Part shown: in pieces, positions 1 to 5,287 of the stretch | Layout: each line of letters opens with the position of its first letter | How positions within the stretch are numbered: the first letter of the stretch is position 1 | DNA from: Demequinaceae bacterium | GTDB lineage: Bacteria > Actinomycetota > Actinomycetes > Actinomycetales > Demequinaceae | Reading direction: 5' to 3' | Assembly (NCBI GenBank): GCA_011524475.1 | Contig: WTKG01000143.1 | Location: 1 to 6,284, forward strand | DNA: 6,284 nt | The notes under the pieces: model-generated | Seen by the model: only the letters and a program-made list of their open reading frames with translations | Told to the model about the DNA's origin: nothing | Database searches by the model: none | Translations under genes and position numbers: made by a program

Positions 1-254
1 CCATTACCAATGTAGGAGTGTTTGGCATCGATACTGGTACCCCCATCCTGAATCCAGGAGAAGCCGCAATTCTCGCTTTTGGTGCGATTCGTCAGCAACC
101 TTGGGTGCATGAAGGTGAGGTTCAGGCGCGATGGGTGACTCAGTTGGCGTTGTCATTTGATCACCGCTTGGTGGACGGGGAATTGGGCTCCCGCGTTCTT
201 GCCGATGTTGCCGCAGTGATGGGCGATCCCACTAAAGCCTTGGTGTGGAGTTAA
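1..254 (+). CDS. 2-oxo acid dehydrogenase E2 (dihydrolipoyl acyltransferase), C-terminal end, 5' truncated by window
   Basis: This is the last 84 or so residues of the E2 core of a 2-oxo acid dehydrogenase complex, the enzyme that moves an acyl group from lipoamide to CoA in the cytoplasm. The frame is open from position 3, reading ITNVGVFG, so the gene starts outside the window; the GTG at 18 is internal. The catalytic signature DHRLVDG is intact, with the active-site His at 162-164 and the Asp at 174-176. The preceding stretch [19 protein letters not shown] is the conserved trimer-core segment. The wording of this segment, with a long tail after DHRxxDG, resembles actinobacterial branched-chain (Bkd-type) E2 more than AceF/SucB, but substrate class cannot be settled from the C-terminus alone. 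Lipoyl and E1/E3-binding domains would lie upstream. The stop is TAA at 252-254, 49 bases from the convergent exporter gene. Confidence 0.93.
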   Translation, partial: ITNVGVFGIDTGTPILNPGEAAILAFGAIRQQPWVHEGEVQARWVTQLALSFDHRLVDGELGSRVLADVAAVMGDPTKALVWS

Positions 255-273
255 CGTCCCTCGGCTGATAGGT

Positions 274-295
274 GGCACATCAATGGAGGTGTGCC
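274..295. terminator. Candidate bidirectional terminator hairpin between convergent genes
   Basis: Positions 274-281 (GGCACATC) pair with 288-295 (GGTGTGCC) as an 8-bp stem with one G-T pair and a six-base loop. It lies between the stop of the E2 gene (254) and the stop of the - strand exporter (304). No clear T-run follows on either strand, so it would be a weak or Rho-assisted terminator. The assignment rests on position and pairing only. Confidence 0.45.
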
Positions 296-303
296 GCGCT
301 CTT

Positions 304-1980
304 CTAGGCGGAAGCGTCTTTGTGTCGGTCTAAAGCCATTTGCTCGACTCCGCTTGTCTCGCGCAATGGAATCGACGGTAAAAACACGATGACTCCTAGG
401 GCAATCACGATTATTCCTGATGCCCACCACAGCAGTCTTCCTATAGCGTCAGCGAAACCGCTCTTGAACGGAGCCGCGAGCACAGGGTGCAGATTCTCGA
501 CGAATGAAGTGTCGTCTAGTGACAGCGGGGAGCCTTCTGCAGAAGTGACATTCCCGGAATTGATGGCATCGATGACTGCGGCATTCAGAGGATCTGTGGT
601 GACTGCCTCGTCTACGATTACCTGACGAAATTCCGGTGTTGTGCTCGTCTGCGCAAAGGCATCGCTGATGTCGGTCGGCACCTGGGAAAAAAGCAGGGAG
701 AGGAAAATTGCAGTTCCCAGCGACCCCCCGATTTGTCTAAAGAAAATGACGCTTGCTGTTCCTGCGCCATTGTCCCGGGCAGGGAGCGCATTTTGTACTG
801 CAAGTAAGAGGGGCTGCATGAGCCCTCCGAGCCCCATACCGAACAGGAATGCTCCGAACGCTACCTCGACAAAAGGTGTGGTGTACTCCACCCGTGACAA
901 GAACAACGTTCCAGATAACAACAAAAAGACCCCAGCGATGGGGAAAGACTTGTAGTGGCCGGTACGACGAATGACCTGTGCACTTGACCCTGCAACCAGG
1001 ATGATTCCAAAAGTAAAGGGAAGCATGGATAAGCCTGCTTCCGTGGGGGTCATTCCCCGTGAAATCTGGAGATAGAGCGGCAATCCCGCAAGCCCTCCAA
1101 ACATTGCTACACCCATAATGAAGTTCACGATCGTGGCAACTTTTACTGTCCGGTGCTGGAACATTCGTAAGGGAATCAACGCGTCCTCTCCCATACGACG
1201 TTCATTCCACACAAAACTGACGGCGCTTCCTAGGGAGAGCGTGAGCAGACCAAGCGTGAGTGGAGATGTCCATCCCCACTCCGAACCTTGTTCGAGGACT
1301 GTCAATAAGGGCGCAAGGCTCGAAATGAGAAACGCACTTCCCCACCAGTCGATGCGACGGGCTTCATGATTGTGTGCTGGGATGTTGAGTACCTTCATCA
1401 CGAGCACTAATGCCCCTAGGCCCAAGGGGACGTTCACGAGGAAAATCCAGCGCCATCCGTCAATTCCTAGCAGGGTGTCGGTGCCTGCGAAGAAACCTCC
1501 CACCACCGGACCCAACACGGATGCGACTCCGAAGACTACAAAAAATGCCGCCTGATATTTGGTTCTTTCACGTGGGGACAGCACATCTCCCAAGATGATG
1601 ATGGCCAGACCCATGAGGCCACCACCGCCAGCGCCTTGAATGAAGCGATAGATTGCTAATTCGTACATTGTGCTGGCCACGGCGGCAAGGCCTGAGCCCA
1701 CCACGAACAAACTGAGGGCCACAAAATATAGCGGTTTGCGCCCGAATATGTCGGAGAGTTTCCCATACAGCGGGGTCGAGACAGTTGCAGCAATCAGATA
1801 TGCAGTAGTAACCCAGGCCTGCACGGTAAGCCCATTGAGGTCGTCGCCAATGGTACGAATCGAGGTGGCGACGACAGTTTGGTCAAGTGCAGCAAGGAAC
1901 ATGCCGGTCACCAAACCGATCATTACCAAACCGATTTGACGTTTGGTTGGTGGAACAAAGGTGCCCGCGCTGCTAGTCAT
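304..1980 (-). CDS. MFS multidrug exporter, DHA2 (EmrB/QacA, 14-TM) family
   Basis: A 558-residue inner-membrane proton-driven antiporter of the drug:H+ antiporter-2 family. Length and hydrophobic pattern fit 14 membrane helices. Family motifs are visible in order: motif D1 LDQTVVATS (residues 32-40, with the Asp in TM1), motif A GKLSDIFGRKP (73-83, loop 2-3), motif B around R112 in YRFIQGAGGGG, the antiporter motif C GVASVLGPVVGGFF (151-164) and WRWIFLVNVPLG (176-187). A roughly 70-residue hydrophilic loop (about 435-505) separates the last two helices, as is common in DHA2 proteins of actinobacteria. The ATG at 1978-1980 is chosen because GGGAG lies just upstream and TM1 begins at the expected distance; the 3-4 base spacing is short. 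No TetR/MarR regulator is adjacent. It is transcribed divergently from the CopD–CtaG gene and converges on the E2 gene. The substrate cannot be predicted; drugs, dyes or an endogenous metabolite are all possible. Confidence 0.93.
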   Translation of the reverse strand: MTSSAGTFVPPTKRQIGLVMIGLVTGMFLAALDQTVVATSIRTIGDDLNGLTVQAWVTTAYLIAATVSTPLYGKLSDIFGRKPLYFVALSLFVVGSGLAAVASTMYELAIYRFIQGAGGGGLMGLAIIILGDVLSPRERTKYQAAFFVVFGVASVLGPVVGGFFAGTDTLLGIDGWRWIFLVNVPLGLGALVLVMKVLNIPAHNHEARRIDWWGSAFLISSLAPLLTVLEQGSEWGWTSPLTLGLLTLSLGSAVSFVWNERRMGEDALIPLRMFQHRTVKVATIVNFIMGVAMFGGLAGLPLYLQISRGMTPTEAGLSMLPFTFGIILVAGSSAQVIRRTGHYKSFPIAGVFLLLSGTLFLSRVEYTTPFVEVAFGAFLFGMGLGGLMQPLLLAVQNALPARDNGAGTASVIFFRQIGGSLGTAIFLSLLFSQVPTDISDAFAQTSTTPEFRQVIVDEAVTTDPLNAAVIDAINSGNVTSAEGSPLSLDDTSFVENLHPVLAAPFKSGFADAIGRLLWWASGIIVIALGVIVFLPSIPLRETSGVEQMALDRHKDASA

Positions 1981-2187
1981 GTACTCCCGTCGCTGTGCCG
2001 TTCGCCGCGATACACCGAAGGTGTGCGGTCGGTTTTATGGCAGAAGTTGATTCTAGCTGGGCCTCGCTGTTCCCATAGTTCTTTTGAATCCTTCAGCCAT
2101 GTCGTGGCAGCTTCAAACGCTATTACGATGGCACATATAGGCATCTCACGCCGGTGCGTAAAAGACTTCTCATCAGGCAGGAGGGTT
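1981..2187. promoter_or_regulatory. Divergent intergenic region with candidate promoters and a leader hairpin
   Basis: This 207-base gap must hold the promoters of the exporter (-) and of the CopD–CtaG unit (+). On the - strand, TAGAAT (2050-2055) is a one-mismatch -10 candidate without a convincing -35; it would give a leader of about 60 bases. On the + strand, TTCAAA (2112-2117) and TATAGG (2136-2141), 18 bases apart, are a weak promoter candidate about 45 bases before the first start. A hairpin lies in the exporter leader: 2005-2008 pairs with 2025-2028 and 2012-2016 with 2020-2024, with a three-base bulge and a GAA loop. I see no palindromic operator typical of TetR or CsoR. All sites are read by eye and are low confidence individually. 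Confidence 0.35.
2179..2185 (+). promoter_or_regulatory. Strong Shine-Dalgarno AGGAGGG
   Basis: AGGAGGG is a near-perfect match to the anti-Shine-Dalgarno sequence and is followed after two bases by ATG (2188-2190). It serves the 29-codon ORF, not the long CopD–CtaG frame, whose first family-like ATG at 2283 has no recognisable Shine-Dalgarno of its own. This is the site that makes the short ORF worth annotating. Confidence 0.6.
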
Positions 2188-2277
2188 ATGGAGACTCATG
2201 TGACAGGAGCAACCGTGGCCTCTTTTGTTGCCATCGCACCTCTTGGCGATGTCATCGCTCACACGGTGTCTCCCTAG
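2188..2277 (+). CDS. 29-residue ORF: leader peptide or frameshifted N-terminus of the CopD–CtaG protein
   Basis: ATG at 2188 follows AGGAGGG and opens a 29-codon frame ending at TAG 2275-2277. The peptide begins METHVTGATVASFVAIAP and is moderately hydrophobic in the middle. An in-frame GTG at 2200 is an alternative start with a longer spacing. The stop lies five bases before the ATG (2283) of the CopD–CtaG frame, which is one register away and has no Shine-Dalgarno. Two explanations fit. It may be a short leader ORF that delivers ribosomes to the next start by translational coupling. Or it may be the original N-terminus, including part of a first membrane helix, cut off by a one-base frameshift around 2265-2282: family members usually have an extra N-terminal helix, and LEL just before the ATG already looks like protein sequence in the main frame. 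I cannot decide between them from sequence alone. Confidence 0.45.
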   Translation: METHVTGATVASFVAIAPLGDVIAHTVSP

Positions 2278-2282
2278 AACTT

Positions 2283-4121
2283 ATGGACGCTTCGTTTTGG
2301 GCGGGCGTCGGCACACTTGTGCGCGATATCTCCCTTGCTGGAACGTTGGGGTCCTTGGTGCTGGTCGCCGCCGTACTTCCAGGCGGACCCGCCTTCGATC
2401 GCACGTTTACTATTGCCCGGGTCGCAAGTGTGGTGTGGGCTGTTGTCTCAGCTGCGCTGGTGGTGTTGTTCTACATAGTGATCGACCCTCAAGCCCCTGC
2501 TCGCCCTGGTTTTGGGGAAGAACTGTGGTGGTACATCACTCAAATTCCGCTCGGACAAAGAACGGTAGAGATTGCTGGTCTCGCACTTGTGACTTCTGCG
2601 GTGCTAGCGGCGGCTCGGACACGCGTGGCGGCCGCGTGGGCAGGTGTGCCTGTTATGTGGGCATTGGTGTTGCTTGCCACTCTTGGGCACGCATCCAGCG
2701 ACAACGGCAATCACCATCTTGGGGCATCTGCGATGTTTGTTCACATTCTGGGGGCAAGCCTGTGGCTGGGAGTAGTCATGGTCTTGGTAGCCCTGCGTGC
2801 TCACCTGGGAACACATGCTGCGAATGTAGTGGCACGTACTGCCCACATCGCTAAATGGGCTGTGGTGTTGGTCTTGGTGTCTGGTGTAGTCAATGCGGCG
2901 TTACGCCTGTCTTCTGTCACAGATCTTTGGACCACCGCGTATGGAGCACTTCTTCTGGTGAAAATCGTCATGGTCATCGGTGCGCTCATTGCCGGAAGTT
3001 GGTATCAGATTCGGATACTGCCGCAGCTTCGTGCGGGAGTGAGAGCTACATTCTGGAAAATACTTGCCGTCGAAGTGGTGCTATTGGCGCTCGCGACTGG
3101 CCTTGCCGCGGTCTTGAGCCGTACTGCTCCAGTGGCCCAAGCGATACCGGTGTCACGCCCGAGCCCTGCGTTGCTTCTGACAGGGTATGACCTTCCGGCC
3201 GAACCTACATTGGTGCGGTGGCTTACTGAGTGGCGTCTGGAAATAGTCACCGCTCTCGCACTGGCTATCGCCGCGACGGTCTATGCCGTGTGGGTGATAC
3301 GGCTACGTCGCCGCGGAGATTCGTGGCCGGCCCATCGAGTGGTGGCGTGGTACGTGGGTCTGATTACGTTGGCCTGGGCTACCCAGGGGGCACCTTCCGT
3401 GTACGGCCTAGTCACGTTCTCTGCGCACATGATTGAGCACATGGTCTTGGTTTCTATTGCTCCCGTTGCATTGGTGATGGCAGCTCCCGTCACTCTTGCC
3501 TTGAGGGCACTACCACCGCGTATCGACAACACCCATGGTCCTCGAGAGTGGTTGCGGATGGTGGTGGAGTCTCGAGTCATGGCCTTTTTTGCGCATCCCA
3601 TTGTCGCCGCTGTTAATTTTGCCGCCTCCATGTTTGTGTTTTATTACTCGCCCATCTTCGAGTGGGTGCTACATAACCATGCGGGACATGTGTGGATGGT
3701 GGGGCACTTTGTATTGGTCGGCTACCTATTTGCCAATGCCCTCGTGGGAGTGGATCCTGGGCCGTCACGCCCCGCCCACGCGGCACGGTTGGGACTGTTG
3801 TTCGTGACGATGGCTTTTCATGCCTTTTTTGGGATTGCCCTGATGATGTCTGAAGCACTGTTGGCTCCGCGTTGGTTTGGTCTTATGGGCCGCGACTGGG
3901 GCCCAGATGCGCTCACCGATCAACAATTGGGCGGTCAAATTGCGTGGGGTATCGGCGAATTGCCGGTCATCGCATTGGCGATTGCCGTGGCAGTCGCATG
4001 GCGTCGTTCCGATGAAAAACTTGCACGCCGGTCAGATCGTGTTGCTGACCGTAACGATGATCAAGAATTGAAGTCCTACAACGACATGCTTGCGCGGCTT
4101 ACTTCCCGTTCTCATGACTGA
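2283..4121 (+). CDS. CopD / cytochrome c oxidase assembly factor (CtaG-type) fusion membrane protein
   Basis: A 612-residue polytopic membrane protein joining two copper-related domains, an arrangement common in actinobacteria. The N-terminal half (about 1-280, roughly eight helices) resembles CopD/PcoD copper-resistance proteins, with a His cluster in LGHASSDNGNHHLG (H136, H144, H145) and H154 in FVHILGASLWLG. The C-terminal half (about 315-575, about seven helices) resembles the Caa3-type CtaG family. It has the AHMIEHM signature (H382, H386), FAHPI (H438), HNHAGH (H464, H466, H469), H475 and H513 in MAFHAFFGIALM. Known roles of the families are copper uptake or tolerance and copper delivery to cytochrome oxidase; transport of copper is inference here. 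The charged tail (574-612) is probably cytoplasmic. The frame is open upstream to a GTG at 2154, but residues encoded before 2283 are rich in Arg, Cys and His and look non-coding, so ATG 2283 is used. The family's usual first helix seems to be missing; see the preceding 29-codon ORF. No obvious T-rich terminator follows. Confidence 0.88.
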   Translation: MDASFWAGVGTLVRDISLAGTLGSLVLVAAVLPGGPAFDRTFTIARVASVVWAVVSAALVVLFYIVIDPQAPARPGFGEELWWYITQIPLGQRTVEIAGLALVTSAVLAAARTRVAAAWAGVPVMWALVLLATLGHASSDNGNHHLGASAMFVHILGASLWLGVVMVLVALRAHLGTHAANVVARTAHIAKWAVVLVLVSGVVNAALRLSSVTDLWTTAYGALLLVKIVMVIGALIAGSWYQIRILPQLRAGVRATFWKILAVEVVLLALATGLAAVLSRTAPVAQAIPVSRPSPALLLTGYDLPAEPTLVRWLTEWRLEIVTALALAIAATVYAVWVIRLRRRGDSWPAHRVVAWYVGLITLAWATQGAPSVYGLVTFSAHMIEHMVLVSIAPVALVMAAPVTLALRALPPRIDNTHGPREWLRMVVESRVMAFFAHPIVAAVNFAASMFVFYYSPIFEWVLHNHAGHVWMVGHFVLVGYLFANALVGVDPGPSRPAHAARLGLLFVTMAFHAFFGIALMMSEALLAPRWFGLMGRDWGPDALTDQQLGGQIAWGIGELPVIALAIAVAVAWRRSDEKLARRSDRVADRNDDQELKSYNDMLARLTSRSHD

Positions 4122-4134
4122 TGTGACTACCTTG

Positions 4135-4224
4135 CTATCCACAAATTTTGTCCACATGGGTGTGGGAAATTCTGTGTACTAGCGCAAAGTCGGTGGACAA
4201 AACGGTGGACAAAACGGTGGACAA
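4135..4224. promoter_or_regulatory. Cluster of five DnaA-box-like 9-mers
   Basis: On the + strand, CTATCCACA (4135-4143) differs by one base from the DnaA box TTATCCACA, and TTGTCCACA (4148-4156) matches the form preferred in Streptomyces and mycobacteria exactly. On the - strand, TTGTCCACC occurs three times (4192-4200, 4204-4212, 4216-4224), each one base off that form. Five sites in 90 bases outside any gene is far denser than chance would suggest. Neither dnaA nor dnaN is in the window, so an oriC is not supported; a DnaA-titrating or reactivating site, or a DnaA-regulated promoter, is a reasonable inference. Weaker two-mismatch sites lie at 4161-4169 (-) and 4293-4301 (+). Another factor binding the same repeat is possible. 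Confidence 0.5.
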
Positions 4225-4226
4225 AA
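4191..4226. repeat. Three tandem copies of a 12-bp direct repeat
   Basis: The 12-mer CGGTGGACAAAA is repeated three times without a gap or mismatch at 4191-4202, 4203-4214 and 4215-4226, with one further A after the last copy. The period puts successive copies little more than one helical turn apart, so bound proteins would sit on nearly the same face. Each copy contains one - strand DnaA-box-like 9-mer. The arrangement is iteron-like, but no replication initiator gene is near. Confidence 0.9.
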
Positions 4227-4551
4227 ATTGTTGCTCTGGAGGGGTTGCGCTTGAGCGCCAGGGGCACTACACCTATGTCTATCGGGAAGATGTTTTCCAC
4301 TGATGTGGGGGCCATTTCGGTGGCTCTCCCCAGGTAACTGGTGTGAGGTGGGAGGCACGATCCCAGCCATTCGGACAACGGCGGCGCACGCTGTAACCGG
4401 CCCTTCTGGGGTTGGTCGCGGACTGCGGGTGACGGCGCAGGGGTCGACGGGCCCGGGTGGGGACTGCAGGAAAGCGTTTTATCGCGCGGCACCGCATCGT
4501 CAATCGCGGACCGGCGCATCGGTTTACCGATGTTGTTGGTGCCTGTAGTCA

Positions 4552-4593
4552 TGGCAGGACCCCTCGGACGCATACTCCGAGGGGTCCTTGCCA
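4552..4593. terminator. Very strong hairpin, candidate intrinsic (bidirectional) terminator
   Basis: Positions 4556-4568 pair with 4576-4588 as 13 uninterrupted base pairs (core GGACCCCTCGGA) around a seven-base loop (4569-4575). After a single bulged T (4589), four more pairs join 4552-4555 to 4590-4593. It is the most stable structure I can see in the window. Neither side has a T-tract, which is common for actinobacterial terminators. It lies 430 bases after the CopD–CtaG stop and 160 bases past the tRNA-Gly 3' end, so it could stop transcripts arriving from either side, or form the 3' end of an unannotated RNA from 4230-4550. Confidence 0.6.
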
Positions 4594-4624
4594 CATGACA
4601 GGGCGATACGTCGTCCGTGCCCCG

Positions 4625-4676
4625 GCTCTCTCACGGTAGAGCGCTCGCGGCAGTTCCCTATGAGTGACACGCGAGC
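4625..4676. repeat. Two directly abutting inverted repeats
   Basis: GCTCT (4625-4629) pairs with AGAGC (4638-4642) around eight bases. Immediately afterwards GCTCGCG (4643-4649) pairs with CGCGAGC (4670-4676) around twenty bases. With no base between them the two stems could stack coaxially. They lie downstream of the - strand tRNA-Gly and might belong to its 3' trailer or to another transcript. The first one resembles a tRNA D-arm in wording, but no acceptor or T-arm fits around it. Confidence 0.4.
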
Positions 4677-4713
4677 AGGTCTGATCGTTACGTGTACGTG
4701 GAGACAGAGCGCA

Positions 4714-4734
4714 GGGCGTTGCACAGGTGCGCCC
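4714..4734 (-). terminator. Weak candidate hairpin downstream of tRNA-Gly
   Basis: GGGCG (4714-4718) pairs with CGCCC (4730-4734), with an alternative inner pairing of GCAC (4721-4724) and GTGC (4727-4730). It begins 19 bases beyond the encoded CCA of the - strand tRNA and could be its terminator. There is no T-run, so support is only positional. Confidence 0.25.
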
Positions 4735-4752
4735 AGACAGTGAATATGCTCG

Positions 4753-4826
4753 TGGAGCGGGTGACGGGAATCGAACCCGCGCTGTCAGCTTGGGAAGCTG
4801 AAGTTCTACCATTGAACTACACCCGC
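4753..4826 (-). tRNA. tRNA-Gly, anticodon CCC
   Basis: The - strand folds into a complete cloverleaf. The acceptor stem is GCGGGTG (4820-4826) with CACCCGC (4757-4763), the D-arm GTTC/GAAC with an AATGGTA loop, and the anticodon stem TCAGC/GCTGA with loop TTCCCAA. The T-arm is GCGGG/CCCGT with loop TTCGATT. The anticodon CCC occupies 4792-4794 and reads the glycine codon GGG. The discriminator base is U (4756), as usual in bacterial tRNA-Gly, and the CCA tail is encoded at 4753-4755. It is divergent from the DivIVA-repeat gene, 66 bases away. A second glycine tRNA must exist elsewhere for the other GGN codons. Confidence 0.97.
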
Positions 4827-4858
4827 AACGCGGCACCCAAGAAGGCGCACGCTCACGC

Positions 4859-4864
4859 ATCATA
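4859..4864 (-). promoter_or_regulatory. Candidate -10 box of tRNA-Gly
   Basis: TATGAT on the - strand differs by one base from TATAAT. It lies 32 bases before the mature tRNA 5' end, which would leave a leader of about 25 bases to be removed by RNase P. I see no good -35 hexamer 16-18 bases upstream, so the call depends on the -10 match and position. Confidence 0.3.
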
Positions 4865-4892
4865 GTAGGACGACAACGAACGGAGGTCAGCA

Positions 4893-5222
4893 GTGGTAGG
4901 CATCTGGCGGTGGTATCGGCATGACGACTGTTCCGTCCATGCCCCCATTACCCCCGACATCGTTGTTGCGCAGCATTTTCCGGTGCGTCGGTTTCGACCA
5001 GGGTATGACGCTCACGAAGTGGACGCGTATCTTGACGCTGTTGCCAGTTCGCTTGCGGGTTATGGCCCCCCGGTCTCTCCAGACGAGATCCGCTCACACG
5101 AATTTCAAAAACACCACACACGCGGAGGAATTGACCCAGGTGACGTGGATGATTTTCTCGAATGCATTGCACGTACCCTTGAGGGACGTACCGGACCACC
5201 ACACGCTGTGATCTCATATTGA
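4893..5222 (+). CDS. Small protein of two DivIVA-type repeats
   Basis: A 109-residue soluble protein. Residues about 24-56 carry the DivIVA N-terminal signature, FPVRRFRPGYDAHEVDAYLD. Residues about 66-98 carry a diverged second copy with RGGIDPGDVDDFLECIARTLEG. In the known family this element forms the membrane-curvature-sensing N-terminus of DivIVA/Wag31, which in actinobacteria marks cell poles and septa. Duplicated short forms without the long coiled coil are known as an actinobacterial family, and their function is not established. There is no signal peptide or membrane segment. The start is the GTG at 4893, supported by GGAGG (4882-4886) at six bases. The first 20 or so residues are unlike the family, and no later in-frame start exists before the repeat. 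It is read toward the FKBP gene, 65 bases downstream, and diverges from tRNA-Gly. Polar or septal localisation is inference. Confidence 0.82.
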   Translation: MVGIWRWYRHDDCSVHAPITPDIVVAQHFPVRRFRPGYDAHEVDAYLDAVASSLAGYGPPVSPDEIRSHEFQKHHTRGGIDPGDVDDFLECIARTLEGRTGPPHAVISY

Positions 5223-5232
5223 TGAGATTCAC
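5208..5232. terminator. Inverted repeat across the DivIVA-repeat gene stop codon
   Basis: ATCTCAT (5211-5217) and ATGAGAT (5222-5228) are a perfect 7-bp inverted repeat around ATTG. They extend by GTG (5208-5210) with CAC (5230-5232) across one bulged T (5229). The TGA stop at 5220-5222 lies at the loop and the start of the second arm. No T-tract follows. It could be a weak terminator, an RNA stability element, or an operator for the FKBP gene whose start is 56 bases on. Confidence 0.4.
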
Positions 5233-5287
5233 GTTACAGTTCACAACAGACCTGAGAGACAACCAGACAACTAACAGTGGGTGACAT

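Larger units (their letters stand above)
4122..4752. other. 631-base gap without a convincing protein gene
   Basis: Between the CopD–CtaG stop and the tRNA-Gly I find no ORF with protein-like composition and a supported start. The gap contains a cluster of DnaA-box-like 9-mers (4135-4224), a small perfect hairpin (4517-4532: CATCGG, TTTA loop, CCGATG), a very strong hairpin (4552-4593) and a pair of abutting hairpins (4625-4676). The stretch 4230-4516 is GC-rich and shows no recognisable RNA family: I looked for hallmark sequences of tmRNA, RNase P RNA and SRP RNA and did not see them. A small RNA ending at the strong hairpin is possible but unproven. Confidence 0.6.

Noticed and set aside
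2154..2282. N-terminal extension of the CopD–CtaG protein from a GTG at 2154
   Set aside because: The 43 extra residues are rich in Arg, Cys and His, unlike a membrane protein N-terminus, and no Shine-Dalgarno precedes the GTG.
4135..4224. Chromosomal origin oriC
   Set aside because: Neither dnaA nor dnaN is next to it, and there is no clear AT-rich unwinding stretch.
4441..4468. Restriction-site-like run (GTCGAC, GGGCCC, CCCGGG, CTGCAG) suggesting a cloning polylinker
   Set aside because: The order matches no common polylinker I know, the sites overlap as expected in GC-rich DNA, and flanking sequence is ordinary.
4127..4594. Long - strand ORF (155 codons, or 141 from an ATG at 4552 preceded by GAGGGG)
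   Set aside because: The Shine-Dalgarno-like GAGGGG is part of the strong hairpin stem, the translation is Pro/Arg/His-rich and reads through the tandem DNA repeats as FVHRFVHRFVHR, and no family is recognisable. The first 25 codons look somewhat natural, so a comparative check would be fair, but I do not call it a gene.
4530..4598. Hydrophobic 22-codon + strand ORF (MLLVPVVMAGPLG...) running through the strong hairpin, reminiscent of an attenuator leader peptide
   Set aside because: It has no Shine-Dalgarno, its wording is produced by the hairpin arms, and no amino-acid biosynthesis gene follows on the + strand.
4610..4690. Possible extra tRNA on the + strand (GCTC...GGTAGAGC resembles a D-arm)
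   Set aside because: No 7-bp acceptor stem, no T-arm and no proper anticodon loop can be placed around it.
4549..4863. - strand ORF of 104 codons covering the tRNA
   Set aside because: Its best-looking part is the tRNA-Gly itself translated, a well-known annotation artefact.
4921..5211. ATG-started ORF in another frame over the DivIVA-repeat gene
   Set aside because: The overlapping frame has clear DivIVA motifs and a strong Shine-Dalgarno; this one has no recognisable protein character.
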